This document shows positions 40,572 through 49,942 of a DNA stretch of 64,000 nt, in pieces. Source of the stretch: Gemmatimonadota bacterium (lineage in GTDB: Bacteria; Gemmatimonadota; Gemmatimonadetes; Longimicrobiales; Gaopeijiaceae); contig JAPPGF010000023.1 in the NCBI GenBank assembly GCA_028875075.1, positions 38,396-102,395 on the forward strand, given 5' to 3'. Position 1 is the first letter of the stretch. Each line of letters opens with the position of its first letter. A program made the position numbers and the translations under genes. Below the pieces are notes generated by a model, which saw only the letters and a program-made list of their open reading frames with translations, searched no databases and had not been told where the DNA came from.

Positions 40572-41600
40572 TCAGCGGCTCGGCCCGAAGCTGCGTTCGG
40601 AGACCGGGAGCTTCAGCACGGGCACGACGACCCGTTCAGGACCGGGCGCTCGGGTTGCCGCCGCGGCCACGGGTTCCCGCACGGCCTCGCGCTCGCGGTG
40701 CCGCGTGAGCACGAAGTCGGAGATCTTCTGCGCGTCTGCGGCTGCGCGCCGGATCTCGCGCGGGTCCTCCTCGAGCGCGGCGATCCAGCCCTCGACGTAG
40801 GCGGCTCCCCGGCTCGGGTCGTGCCCGACGCCGACGCGTTCGCCGGTCATCATGGCGCTGATCTCGGCCCGGAGCTCCTCCCTCGCGTACTCGGCCGAGC
40901 CGAACCCGCTCTCGATCCCCTTGACGAGCGTCTCGCGGTTCATGCGCTCGGGGTGGCCGGTGCTGTGGCCTAGCTCGTGGAGCGCCGTCTGGTAGTAGTG
41001 GTTGGCGGAGGGGAACTGAGCCCGTGCCGGCAACACAATCTCGTCCTGGTTCATGTGGTAGAAGGCGCGGTCGCCCGCGACGTGGCGGATCGGCACGCCG
41101 CTGTCTTCGAGGACCCGCTCGGCCTGTTGGTGGGCTTTCCAGAGCGGCTCGGGTAAGGCAGCGGTGCGGGCTGGGAGTCCGTCTGCCTGCTCGGCGTTGA
41201 AGACGGTGTACTGGCGGATGTATGGGGTCTCGAGCTTCTCGTAGCGGTAGACGCGCTTGTCCTCAGCGTCCCGCTTGGGCCGTCCACGCTCGTCGGTGAC
41301 GGCTATCCGCTTCTTGTCCTGGAAGGAGAGGATGCGGGTGCCGTGCTCGCCCTTCCGGACCTGTCCGCCGCGCGCCTGGATCTGGCGGTAGGTGCCCCAA
41401 CGGACGTCGCCGTAGCCTTGCTTCTGCTGGACGGCGGCGAGATGCAGGCTGTTGCCACCCCTGTAGGACTGGCCAGTGTCGACGTTCATGGGGAGCACGC
41501 GCTCGCCCGGCCCCCACGGTTTCTGCCACGGCGCGGTGCCTTGCCGGATCTGCTCGACGATCGCGTCGGCGAACTTGCGGTGATACTCGTCGTGTTTCAT
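40572..41600 (-). CDS. ArdC-like antirestriction protein (ssDNA-binding N-terminal domain plus zincin-type metallopeptidase)
   Basis: IRQGTAPWQKPWGPGERVLPMNVDTGQSYRGGNSLHL; HELGHSTGHPERMNRE zinc motif; YAREELRAEISAMM. Confidence 0.88.
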   Translation of the reverse strand: MKHDEYHRKFADAIVEQIRQGTAPWQKPWGPGERVLPMNVDTGQSYRGGNSLHLAAVQQKQGYGDVRWGTYRQIQARGGQVRKGEHGTRILSFQDKKRIAVTDERGRPKRDAEDKRVYRYEKLETPYIRQYTVFNAEQADGLPARTAALPEPLWKAHQQAERVLEDSGVPIRHVAGDRAFYHMNQDEIVLPARAQFPSANHYYQTALHELGHSTGHPERMNRETLVKGIESGFGSAEYAREELRAEISAMMTGERVGVGHDPSRGAAYVEGWIAALEEDPREIRRAAADAQKISDFVLTRHREREAVREPVAAAATRAPGPERVVVPVLKLPVSERSFGPSR

Positions 41601-41797
41601 CGGTCGTCCTCCCGCTCGCCGTGCGGGTCGCTTCCGGCGTCCACGATCTCGTCCTCGCTCCCGACGTCCTCGGGGAAGAGGCCGTACTCCTCGGCCAGAT
41701 AGGCCGCGACCTCGAGCGTGTCGCCGCTGTCGCGCGCGAGCTCGCGGTCGAAGTCCTCGAACGTCTCGACCCGGATGGTCGTGTCGTTGCCCGTCAT
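41597..41797 (-). CDS. small acidic hypothetical protein
   Basis: 66 aa MTGNDTTIRVETFEDFDRELARDSGDTLEVAAYLAEEYGLF; 4-nt overlaps on both sides. Confidence 0.6.
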   Translation of the reverse strand: MTGNDTTIRVETFEDFDRELARDSGDTLEVAAYLAEEYGLFPEDVGSEDEIVDAGSDPHGEREDDR

Positions 41798-42804
41798 GCG
41801 TTCACCTCCTTCGGTGAGTGGGTTGTTGCTTTCTCGCGGGGCTCCGTCGCACGGCCCCAAACGGTCTCGGTGATCCACCGGCCTGTGCCCGCGTCGTAGC
41901 CCCGGACGCGGATGGCCTCCTCGACGAACCGCCGGCCCTTGAGGCGGGTCATGTGGAGCACGAGCGCTATCCCGTCGACGACGCCCCGGCAGGTGACCTC
42001 CCACGGGAGCGCGTCCCCGGCCTGCATGGCGCAGCTCGCGAGGCGGGAGAGCGCGGAATGCGCGTTGTTGGCGTGCACGGTGGTGAGCGAACCGCCATGG
42101 CCGGTGTTCAGGGCCTGTAGGAGATCGGCTGCCTCGGCGCCCCTGACTTCGCCGACGACGATGTGATCGGGGCGGTGCCGGAGCGCGTGGCGGACCAGGT
42201 CGCGGATCGATACGGATATCTCCGACTGGGCGCCTCCGGCCTCGAACCGGAGGCAGTTGGCGCGCTCGATCCTGAGTTCGAGCGTGTCTTCGATCGCGAC
42301 GACCCGCTCGTCCTCGGGCAGCAATTCGATCAGCGCGTTCAGGAGCGTGGTCTTGCCCGACCCTGTGCCCCCGGAGACGAGGATGTTCCTCCGGGACTCG
42401 AGCGTGGCCCGGGCAGCCTGCAGGACCGGATCGGGCAGCGCGCCCAAGCGCACGAGGTCTTCGGCCGAGAATGCCCGGCCTCCGAACCGGCGGATGGTGA
42501 TGGCGACCTCGGGGCTCGCGGGCGGCGTGCAGATGGCGACCCGCGATCCGTCGGCGAGCCGAGCGTCCAGGACAGGCCTTGCGGCCGGGTCGAGTCCGAG
42601 CGGCCGCGCGATGTGGATCGCCGCGCGGTGAAGCCAGGCGGCGGTGAGCTCGGGCGCTTCGTGGGGCTCAAGCTTCCCCGCCCGCTCGACCCACACGTTC
42701 CCCGGCCCGTTGATCATGATCTCGGAGATGTCCGGGTCCTCGAGCAGCGCTCCGAGGCCCGGAAGGAACGGCGTGAGATGACGGGTCCCGCTGGCGCGCG
42801 TCAT
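41794..42804 (-). CDS. VirB11/TrbB-type T4SS ATPase
   Basis: LVSGGTGSGKTTLLNALIELLPEDERVVAIEDTLEL; RHRPDHIVVGEVRGAEAADLLQALNTGHGGSLTTVHAN; start chosen at MTRASGTRH. Confidence 0.93.
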   Translation of the reverse strand: MTRASGTRHLTPFLPGLGALLEDPDISEIMINGPGNVWVERAGKLEPHEAPELTAAWLHRAAIHIARPLGLDPAARPVLDARLADGSRVAICTPPASPEVAITIRRFGGRAFSAEDLVRLGALPDPVLQAARATLESRRNILVSGGTGSGKTTLLNALIELLPEDERVVAIEDTLELRIERANCLRFEAGGAQSEISVSIRDLVRHALRHRPDHIVVGEVRGAEAADLLQALNTGHGGSLTTVHANNAHSALSRLASCAMQAGDALPWEVTCRGVVDGIALVLHMTRLKGRRFVEEAIRVRGYDAGTGRWITETVWGRATEPREKATTHSPKEVNA

Positions 42805-44840
42805 ATCCGTCCCTCCTCGCGGAGCCGCCAGTAGCCCTTGTGCCTCGGGAGGTAGTGGGGCTTCAGGTAGACGCGCCGGGCCGGGAGCGACTTGGCCCCG
42901 TCGTAGGGCAGGCAGACGGCCTGGTAGTTGGCGAGGAGCGTGAACTCGCGCGGTGTGAACACCGGCTCCCGTTGTTGCCGGAACGACTTGCTCGCGCCGA
43001 TGGTGCCGCGTCCTCCTCCGGCGCGTCCCGACAGGAGCGAGAACTCGGGCCTGCCGGTGGTCTCGGTGAACGTGTACGAGGGCAGCGTCTTCATGACGCT
43101 GCCGCACATCTCGGACGCGATCCGTGCGGAGGACTCGTCGGAGAGCGAGAGGAAGATCCGGGTCCTGAGCGTCTGGACGAGCGTGCGCCAGGCCTCTCCC
43201 GAGGGGAGCACGGAGCGGAGCGAGGAGATCGACTGAGTTGCGACGATCGGGATGCAGCGGCACTGCCGGGTCAGCGCGAATGCCTTCTCGTCGCCCGCCG
43301 GATCGTCCTGGCCCACGGTCGCGAACGCCTGGTACTCGTCGCACATGAACACGGCTGGCCGGAGCTTACGGCCGGGCCGGCGCGCCGCCTCGACGGGCCG
43401 TCGGAGCAATGCCTGCATCCACGCGTTCTTGAGCAGCACGCCGATGGCGCGGGCGAGGGCCGGGTTCGCGCCCGCGGGCATGTTGAGCGCGAGGACCTTG
43501 CCCTCGTCGATCAGCTGCGCGAGCGGCGGCAGCCGTCGCCGGAGTCCCGGCATGGGCTCGACGTCGGCGACGTCTCGGGCCAGTGCGGAGTCCTCCGTCT
43601 CCGCAGGTTTGGGGTCCTCCCCAGGCGGAGGCGGACAGAACACTCCCGCGACGTCGGGCTGGTCGAACAGCGAGAGGAAGACGCTGATGCCTTCGACGAT
43701 CGAGGTGCGGAGCTTGGCGTCGAGCACCGACCAGTCGTGGACGTACCACCGCTCGACGGCGTCCACCTGCTCGGCGTACTCGCTGCCGGTGGCGCCGGAG
43801 ACCGGCTCCGTCCGGTACTCGACCTTCAACTCCTCGAGCCGCGCGGCGCGGTCCGGATCGAGAAGGCACGCCACCATGCCGGCGGCGGGCGCCATTTCCC
43901 AGCCCCACTCCTCCAGCGCCTGCTTGTGCGCGTTCAGATCCTTGGCGGCGATGACGGCCCGCATGGGGCAAAGCCGCAGGGCCTGCGCCTTCGCCTCCCC
44001 GATCTTGTCGGCGAACAACGCGGCGTCGACGGTGCAGCGGTAGACGTCCCGGAGCGTGACCCAACCCCCCGGCAGGAGCCGGTGCAGCTCGACGATCCAC
44101 CGCACGAGGTTCGTGTACGCCTGTTGCCAGAACGGCTCCCGGCTCTTGCCGAAGAGCTGGTTGATGAGGGACGCGACGCTGTAGGCGAGCGAGTAGGAGT
44201 CGAGGAGAGGATCGTCGAGCGGGTTCCACTGCCAGGAGCCGCCGAGCCCGAGCTCGAGGTAGTCTTCGCCGCGCCCGGCGTCGTCGAGGATGCCCCGCAC
44301 CTGATGGCAGAAATCGCCCTTGACCTCGAGCACGAGCGCGCCCGCCCGGTGGCGGAGATCGTCGGCCTGCCAGTGGAGGAGCTGGCGCGCGAACGGGTAC
44401 ATGCACGAGGTGGTCTTGCCGGTCCCGACGGCGCCGACGATGAGGATTCCGGTGTAGAGCCCCATCTCGGGGATCACGAGCCAGGAGGGCCGCTCGCTCT
44501 CCTTCGGAGCGGTCGGATGATGCAGCTCGCCGATTACGAGCGAGGGCGTGTCGTCGTTCGGCGAGGCCGGCCACTTGGGTAGCCTGCCCCGCCGCCGGGG
44601 CCTCACGAGCGGCTGGAACCAGACCCGCCAGACCGAGAGCGTGAACAATCCGGCGAGCACTACGGCAACCGCTGGCCACGCGTAGTACCATGCCCGGATC
44701 GCGGCGTGCAGGCGTGGATCGTGGTAGGCGATCAGGTCGAGCGCCGGGCTGTCGCCGGTGCCCGGGAACGGCGCTTTGAGCGCTTGCGCGCCAGCGGCTC
44801 CGACGGCGCCCCCGATGATGGCGAGGGTACCGGACTTCAT
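42801..44840 (-). CDS. VirD4/TraG-type coupling ATPase
   Basis: N-terminal TM; GILIVGAVGTGKTTSCMYPF; VFMCDEYQAFATVG; start chosen at MKSGTLAIIGG, ATGA overlap with virB11. Confidence 0.92.
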   Translation of the reverse strand: MKSGTLAIIGGAVGAAGAQALKAPFPGTGDSPALDLIAYHDPRLHAAIRAWYYAWPAVAVVLAGLFTLSVWRVWFQPLVRPRRRGRLPKWPASPNDDTPSLVIGELHHPTAPKESERPSWLVIPEMGLYTGILIVGAVGTGKTTSCMYPFARQLLHWQADDLRHRAGALVLEVKGDFCHQVRGILDDAGRGEDYLELGLGGSWQWNPLDDPLLDSYSLAYSVASLINQLFGKSREPFWQQAYTNLVRWIVELHRLLPGGWVTLRDVYRCTVDAALFADKIGEAKAQALRLCPMRAVIAAKDLNAHKQALEEWGWEMAPAAGMVACLLDPDRAARLEELKVEYRTEPVSGATGSEYAEQVDAVERWYVHDWSVLDAKLRTSIVEGISVFLSLFDQPDVAGVFCPPPPGEDPKPAETEDSALARDVADVEPMPGLRRRLPPLAQLIDEGKVLALNMPAGANPALARAIGVLLKNAWMQALLRRPVEAARRPGRKLRPAVFMCDEYQAFATVGQDDPAGDEKAFALTRQCRCIPIVATQSISSLRSVLPSGEAWRTLVQTLRTRIFLSLSDESSARIASEMCGSVMKTLPSYTFTETTGRPEFSLLSGRAGGGRGTIGASKSFRQQREPVFTPREFTLLANYQAVCLPYDGAKSLPARRVYLKPHYLPRHKGYWRLREEGRI

Positions 44841-45135
44841 CGGAGCACGTCCCTTCCCGGAGGGATCGCTGGCTGGGAGCGACCCGAGGGGGAGGAGACA
44901 GGGGTGCGCAAACACACCTGTCTCCGAACCCGCAGCAGGCCCTCGGACTGCGGGGTCGCTCCCAGCACCGCCCCCGCGCCCCGATCGGCACTGGCCGGTC
45001 GGGGTGCGGAGGCGCAAGACGTTGGCGTGCGGTAGCTTGCGGAGCGGTGTCGGTGCGCATCGCCGGGGCGCTGAAGTGCGCATCGGCACCCCGCGTCGTT
45101 TGCGCGCTCGAGTGCGGCCATGAGGCGGGGGCGAC
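44841..45135. other. structured intergenic region: three consecutive hairpins (candidate oriT or structured RNA)
   Basis: 14-bp perfect IR 44872-44885/44953-44966 enclosing GGAGACAGG/CCTGTCTCC; 14-bp stem 44976-44989/44994-45007; 12-bp stem 45046-45057/45079-45090. Confidence 0.7.
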
Positions 45136-46068
45136 TCATCGGTAGAGGGCTCCCGCGAGGCGCGTGGTGCGCCAGGCACGGCCGCGGCGTACCGCCCCGC
45201 GCTCGGCCTGCCGGCGGACCTCGTCCTCGAGCGCCACGCTCCGCTTGAGCGCGGCCTGCAGACCGCCGAACTCCTCGAGGATCTGGACCGCGCCCTGAAG
45301 GATCGCGCGCTCGATCCGGGCGAGTTCGTTCCGGATGGCGGGGTCGGACTCACCGGTGCCGGCCGCCTCGGCCCAACCGCGGAGGACGCTACGCGCGCGC
45401 GCCGTCTCGTCCTTCGTGCGTCCGACGGCCACGGCCTCGACGGACCGACCCAACCGCGTGAGCGCGTGCCAGAGCCCCCGGTGCGTCGCGCCCCACGACC
45501 GGAGCGCTGTCGCGGTTTCGTGGCCGGGCTCGGCGTAGACGAAGACGGCGCGGGTCGAGTCCAGGGCGACGGGCATCTTGAGCGGGAAGTAGCGGCGGGT
45601 GTCCCCCGCCACGCCGCGGTAGAGGCGTGACGGCAGGAGCTCGCGCCCGATCCCGAGCGCCTCGAACGCCCGAACCTTCTCCCGCTCTGTCGGGAGCCAG
45701 GGCAGGTCCGTATGCTCGATCACGTAGTCGAGCGAGAGCAGGCGGCGCAGCAGCACGTCAGGGGATGCCATGCGGCGGTGGCGTATATGTTCGGCCCCGA
45801 GCGCGCGATAGAGGCTCCGTGCGTAGATCCGGCACACGCGGCCGATCCCCCGGATGCCCGGCACGGTCTCCTCGGAGGCCAGGCCTTGGGCGACCAGCGC
45901 GTGGGCCATGCGCCGCGCCCGTTCATGGTGCGTATCCAGGAACCGGGTCGCCTGGGCCCGCGTGAAGACCCCGCTGTGCAGGCACACGAGCGCGATCCAT
46001 TTGGCCTTCCGGCCCGTCCAGCCGAACGTCTCGAGCGCCTTCTCGCGTCCGTTGAGATGGAGCGTCAT
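45136..46068 (-). CDS. winged-helix protein of conjugative element (replication-relaxation-like, tentative)
   Basis: GRKAKWIALVCLHSGVFTRAQATRFLDTHHERARRMAHALVAQGLASEE wHTH; between virD4 and virB8. Confidence 0.6.
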   Translation of the reverse strand: MTLHLNGREKALETFGWTGRKAKWIALVCLHSGVFTRAQATRFLDTHHERARRMAHALVAQGLASEETVPGIRGIGRVCRIYARSLYRALGAEHIRHRRMASPDVLLRRLLSLDYVIEHTDLPWLPTEREKVRAFEALGIGRELLPSRLYRGVAGDTRRYFPLKMPVALDSTRAVFVYAEPGHETATALRSWGATHRGLWHALTRLGRSVEAVAVGRTKDETARARSVLRGWAEAAGTGESDPAIRNELARIERAILQGAVQILEEFGGLQAALKRSVALEDEVRRQAERGAVRRGRAWRTTRLAGALYR

Positions 46069-46733
46069 CGCTCCTGCTCGGTGACCAGCGCGCGGTCGGC
46101 CTGGAGGTAGGTGATGAGGAGCCCCATCGGGTTGTGGACCACCGCCTCCGGCGGGATGCTCTCAAGGAACTCGAAGCGCAGCGTGAGCGACCACCGCTCT
46201 CGCCGGATCTCCTGCTCGCCCCGGAGGTGCACGAGGTCGAAGTCGGCGGTGGCGCCGTGCGGTGGCTCGGGCGCCGGGTGGATACGGAGGACGACCTGCT
46301 CGACCTCGAGCTCGGTCTCGGCGGTCCCGGCCGCCATGGCGGCGACCTCGCCGGCGTCACGCCGGAACGCGGCGTTGGCGAGTGCGGTCGACAGGAAGCG
46401 CAGGCTGCGGGTCCACTGCTCCTCGACAGTCGCGCGGCGCCGCGAGTGGAAGTCGTGGACGAACCGGTTGAGGAAGTACTTCGTTGTCGGATCGAGCGGG
46501 TCGGCCTGCGCGGTCGCTGCCTCGTAGGCCAGCGCCTCGGCGCGGCCGACCTCGTCGACCCGGACGACGATCGGGCGCGGCGGCTCCGCGCCCGCGATCC
46601 GGAGCAGGACCACGACGCCGAGAGCGATGCTGGCGGAGAGGAAGATCAGGATCGTCCGCAGTTTCCTGTTCGCGGCGACCGCCTCGCCCCAGATCTCGGC
46701 GTACTCGCGGCCGGCGTCCTTGTCTGGCTTCAT
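46065..46733 (-). CDS. VirB8/TrbF-like T4SS protein
   Basis: N-terminal TM, REYAEIWGEAVAANRKLRTILIFLSASIAL, PIVVRVDEVGRAEAL. Confidence 0.88.
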   Translation of the reverse strand: MKPDKDAGREYAEIWGEAVAANRKLRTILIFLSASIALGVVVLLRIAGAEPPRPIVVRVDEVGRAEALAYEAATAQADPLDPTTKYFLNRFVHDFHSRRRATVEEQWTRSLRFLSTALANAAFRRDAGEVAAMAAGTAETELEVEQVVLRIHPAPEPPHGATADFDLVHLRGEQEIRRERWSLTLRFEFLESIPPEAVVHNPMGLLITYLQADRALVTEQER

Positions 46734-46753
46734 GGTGGGAATTCCTTTGGGCC

Positions 46754-47749
46754 TCAGGCGCCCGGAGCGGGTGTCTTGGCGGGGGCCGCCATGCCGGCAC
46801 CCCGTCCGGCGACGGCGATGAATCCGGATCCGACGGAGCCGGAACCGGAGACGAGCATGGCGGCGAGGTCGCCGACCTTGAGGCCGGCCATGAGGCCGGA
46901 TACGACGAGCGGGAGGAGCACGACGGCCCAGAGCCAGAGCTCAGCCGGGTCGGCGGTGCCGGTGCCCATCAGCGCATCGGCGTAGGTCGTGATGTAGCCG
47001 AGCCCGACTCCCATGAAGACCCTGAGGATCGCCCCGGCCACGACCCCGTAGAGCGTGTAGACCATCAGCGTTCGGAACCATCCCCAGAACAGGAACGCGA
47101 GCGGATCCAGCAGCAGGAACGGGATGAACACGGGCCCGAGGAGCATCGCGATGGCGACCGCGACCTGTGCCCAGATGACCTGCGCGTAGGTCACGCAGAA
47201 GAGCGCGACGAGCGAGAACACGAGCGAGGCGCCGATCGCGAGCGAAAGGAGCGACGAGAAGAGAACGCTGAGCCCTGCGGTCACGATCGAGAGCAGGTTC
47301 CCGGTCGACCACGCGCTGCCGAGGTGTGCGCCGTAGGCTTGGACGAGCGCGGCCATCTCGGTGTAGCCGGCCGAAACCACGTCGGAGAGGAACAGGTTCT
47401 GAAGCCAGATCCCCCCGCCGGCGATCATGGCCGGGAACGTGAACCCGACGCCCGGGATCGGGACCGTGTAGTAGTGGAGCAGCGTGCGGGGGATCGCGAT
47501 CCCGAGCACGAGCTTGACGATCGTCCAGGGGTCGAACGTGCCGCTGAACGCGATCCTGAGCCCCGTCCAGGCGATCATGACGGCGGCTAGTCCACCCCAG
47601 AGCTGGAGTCCGGCCGTGTGCACGTCGGCCGCGGCCCCTCCGATCACGGTGTCGAGCACGACGTCCAGGAAGTTCTTGAAGTCCTGGAGCCGGTCGGCCG
47701 GGATCTGCGTCGGGACGTTCGGGTCGATCGACTGCGGCGGGAGTTGCAT
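46754..47749 (-). CDS. VirB6/TrbL-like T4SS membrane protein
   Basis: Multi-TM; VPMFI-like core PVFIPFLLLDPLAFLFWGWFRTLMVYTLYGVV; start at MQLPPQS. Confidence 0.87.
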   Translation of the reverse strand: MQLPPQSIDPNVPTQIPADRLQDFKNFLDVVLDTVIGGAAADVHTAGLQLWGGLAAVMIAWTGLRIAFSGTFDPWTIVKLVLGIAIPRTLLHYYTVPIPGVGFTFPAMIAGGGIWLQNLFLSDVVSAGYTEMAALVQAYGAHLGSAWSTGNLLSIVTAGLSVLFSSLLSLAIGASLVFSLVALFCVTYAQVIWAQVAVAIAMLLGPVFIPFLLLDPLAFLFWGWFRTLMVYTLYGVVAGAILRVFMGVGLGYITTYADALMGTGTADPAELWLWAVVLLPLVVSGLMAGLKVGDLAAMLVSGSGSVGSGFIAVAGRGAGMAAPAKTPAPGA

Positions 47750-47768
47750 GGCGTGTGGCTCCCCCCGC

Positions 47769-48674
47769 CTAGTTGCCGCCGTAGAACGACGGGACCTGCA
47801 AGAGGAGCCCGTCCCGGAGGTCGGCACGACTCTGTGTCGCGGCGTCCCGCATCGTCTCCGCCATCGCACCCGCCCGCTGCCGGCTCTCGTGCCACTTGGC
47901 GAGCTGCTCGAGGCGCGCGAGTTCGGCCTGCCTCCTCCGGTTGGCCTCCTGCACGGCCTCGTAGGCGAGCACTTGGCTCATGGCCGCGCTGATCCGGCCC
48001 CGGCTAAGCGCGGCCGCGACACTCGCCTGTTGCAGCGCTGTTGCGGAGAGGTTGTTGTTCGCGGTCAGGTCCGCGAACGAGGCCTGTGAACTCTCGACGG
48101 TGGCCGCGAGCGCGGCCGCCGCGTCGAGCGTCGCGTAGTCGAGCGCGCCCTGCCGTCCGGCCGCCTCGCGCGCGCGCCGGAAGTCTTCCGCCGCGCGCGT
48201 CGCCGCCTGGGGCGGGAGGTCACGGTAGAGATCCAGGATGTCGGCCTCGCCGACCCGGTCGGCCGTGCCGAGGGCCGTGCGCCAGATCCGGGTGAACGAG
48301 CCGCCCCTTCCGAAATCGCGGACGGCGCCCGTCACGTCGTCCGCCGTGCCGGCGAAGTCGGAACTCCACGCGAGCCCGTCCCGCACCAGGCCCACGGGCT
48401 CGGCGGCGAGGTCCGCGAACGGCTCGACGAGCGCGTCGATCTGGCCCCGGGCGGCGCGTTCCATGTGGTCGAGCTGGTCCTCGAGCTCGGAGAGCTGGCG
48501 GGCCATCGACTGGACCTGGCGGACTTGGTTGGCGATCTGCACGATCTGGTTCGCGATCATCTGGGCGCGCTGGACTGCGCCTCCGACGTCGAACAGCTGG
48601 GCGCTTGCGGGCACGGGGGCCGCGAACGTCAGGAACGTTGCGAAGAGGGCGGGGACGAGGATGCGGTAGGGCAT
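47769..48674 (-). CDS. VirB5/TrbJ-like T4SS protein
   Basis: Signal peptide; AQMIANQIVQIANQVRQVQSMARQLSELEDQLDHM coiled coil; start at MPYRILVPAL. Confidence 0.85.
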   Translation of the reverse strand: MPYRILVPALFATFLTFAAPVPASAQLFDVGGAVQRAQMIANQIVQIANQVRQVQSMARQLSELEDQLDHMERAARGQIDALVEPFADLAAEPVGLVRDGLAWSSDFAGTADDVTGAVRDFGRGGSFTRIWRTALGTADRVGEADILDLYRDLPPQAATRAAEDFRRAREAAGRQGALDYATLDAAAALAATVESSQASFADLTANNNLSATALQQASVAAALSRGRISAAMSQVLAYEAVQEANRRRQAELARLEQLAKWHESRQRAGAMAETMRDAATQSRADLRDGLLLQVPSFYGGN

Positions 48675-48694
48675 GGGGGCAAAATCCTCTCGTG

Positions 48695-49942
48695 TCATCG
48701 GGACGTGGCGGAGGTGGGGACCAGGACGTCGGAGGTAAGCCAGATCCGGAGCCGGTGGCCGGCGCGGACCGTGAGGGTGGGCATCCGGTTCAGGAACCGG
48801 CCCAGGACCGAGGTCGCGCTCTGGCCGAGCCCTTGGCCGACGCCCGCTTGGAGGCCGTACGCCGGGGCGCCGGCGAGCGTGAAACCGCTCAGGACGCCGA
48901 CCGCTCCGGCGGCGGCGAACATTGAGACGTAGTGACGGTCGACTTCGTCCTTGAGCGCGCTTTCGCCCGCCTGGTTGAGGCCACGGAACTCGAGGTCGAT
49001 CCAACTGCCGCCGGGCAGGAGCAGCCGGTGGAACGCGACGGCGAGCCCGCTCTGGTCCCTGTCCTCGACCGCTTGGGCGGTGCCGACGACGCGCGCACCG
49101 CGCGGGATCAGGACGCGTTGGCGGTCTGCCGAATAGAGCGGCACCGACACCATGGCGAGCACCGGGCCGGGGAAGTCGCCCGAGAGCTGCGTCAACAGCA
49201 CCGCCTCGAGGAACGAGCCCTCGTGCACGCGCTCCCAGCCCGGCGGATCGTCCGGGCGGACCATCCGGCCCGGCTCCGGAGTGCCGGATGCAGGGGATCG
49301 CATGCCCGACGGAAGTGCTTCCATGGTCCCCGGCGGGAGCCCTGTGGTCGCCAGCCCGGCTTCGATCTCGTTCTCGAATGCTGCGAGCGACCGCTCTAGC
49401 GAGGTGAGCGTCCCCTCGAGAGCGTCTTCGAAGAACTCCGGCTCCCCGGAATCGCCGCTCGGCAATGCCCCACCATTCCGGGCCTCGCTGGGACTCCGGT
49501 ACGAGGACACGACGGGCTGCGAGCGTAGCGAGCGCATGCGCCGCTCGATCTCCTCGAGCCTAAGCGCCTCGCGAAGCTCCGCCTCCGCCTCACCGGTTAC
49601 TACCGCGCCGGACGCCTCCGATTCCGCGTCGGCGAGCGCAGCCTCTTCGGCCGCGTCCTGTAGCCGCGCGAACTCTTCACGGGCCTCGGTGGCCGCCGCC
49701 TGCTGGGTCTGGCGCTCGGTCTCCGCGCGGATGCGGCCCTCGAGCGCACGGCCCATCCCTTCATCCACGGCCTGCGGCTCCGGCGGGGCAGCCCCCACGG
49801 CCGCCTCCTCGGGCCCGGCGACGGACCAGGAGAAGAGGAGCCCGGCGACGAGCACACCCATCAGTGCGATCCCCGCCTTCGTGACGATGCCACCGGGGAG
49901 TGCGCCCCCGGGTGGACGCGCCCACTGTTTCCAGCGGCTCAT
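48695..49942 (-). CDS. VirB10/TrbI-like T4SS protein
   Basis: N-terminal TM; VHEGSFLEAVLLTQLSGDFPGPVLAMVSVPLYSADRQRVLIPRGARVVGTAQ. Confidence 0.92.
   Translation of the reverse strand: MSRWKQWARPPGGALPGGIVTKAGIALMGVLVAGLLFSWSVAGPEEAAVGAAPPEPQAVDEGMGRALEGRIRAETERQTQQAAATEAREEFARLQDAAEEAALADAESEASGAVVTGEAEAELREALRLEEIERRMRSLRSQPVVSSYRSPSEARNGGALPSGDSGEPEFFEDALEGTLTSLERSLAAFENEIEAGLATTGLPPGTMEALPSGMRSPASGTPEPGRMVRPDDPPGWERVHEGSFLEAVLLTQLSGDFPGPVLAMVSVPLYSADRQRVLIPRGARVVGTAQAVEDRDQSGLAVAFHRLLLPGGSWIDLEFRGLNQAGESALKDEVDRHYVSMFAAAGAVGVLSGFTLAGAPAYGLQAGVGQGLGQSATSVLGRFLNRMPTLTVRAGHRLRIWLTSDVLVPTSATSR

Noticed and set aside
42840-44582. 580-aa + strand ORF antisense to virD4
   Set aside because: Low-complexity Arg/Gly/Pro-rich product typical of high-GC antisense frames; virD4 motifs on the - strand are unambiguous.
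43366-45060. 564-aa - strand ORF overlapping virD4 in another frame
   Set aside because: Arg/Ala-rich alternative frame without motifs; also covers the hairpin gap but shows no protein-like character.
45053-45085. GTGCGCATCG direct repeat (45053-45062, 45076-45085) as iteron
   Set aside because: Only two copies, and they overlap the arms and loop of hairpin 3, so the inverted-repeat explanation is simpler.
44841-45353. Upstream extension of the virD4 ORF as coding
   Set aside because: Product is Ser/Arg/Pro-rich and non-conserved in style; MKSGTLAIIGG with following TM segment is the natural start.
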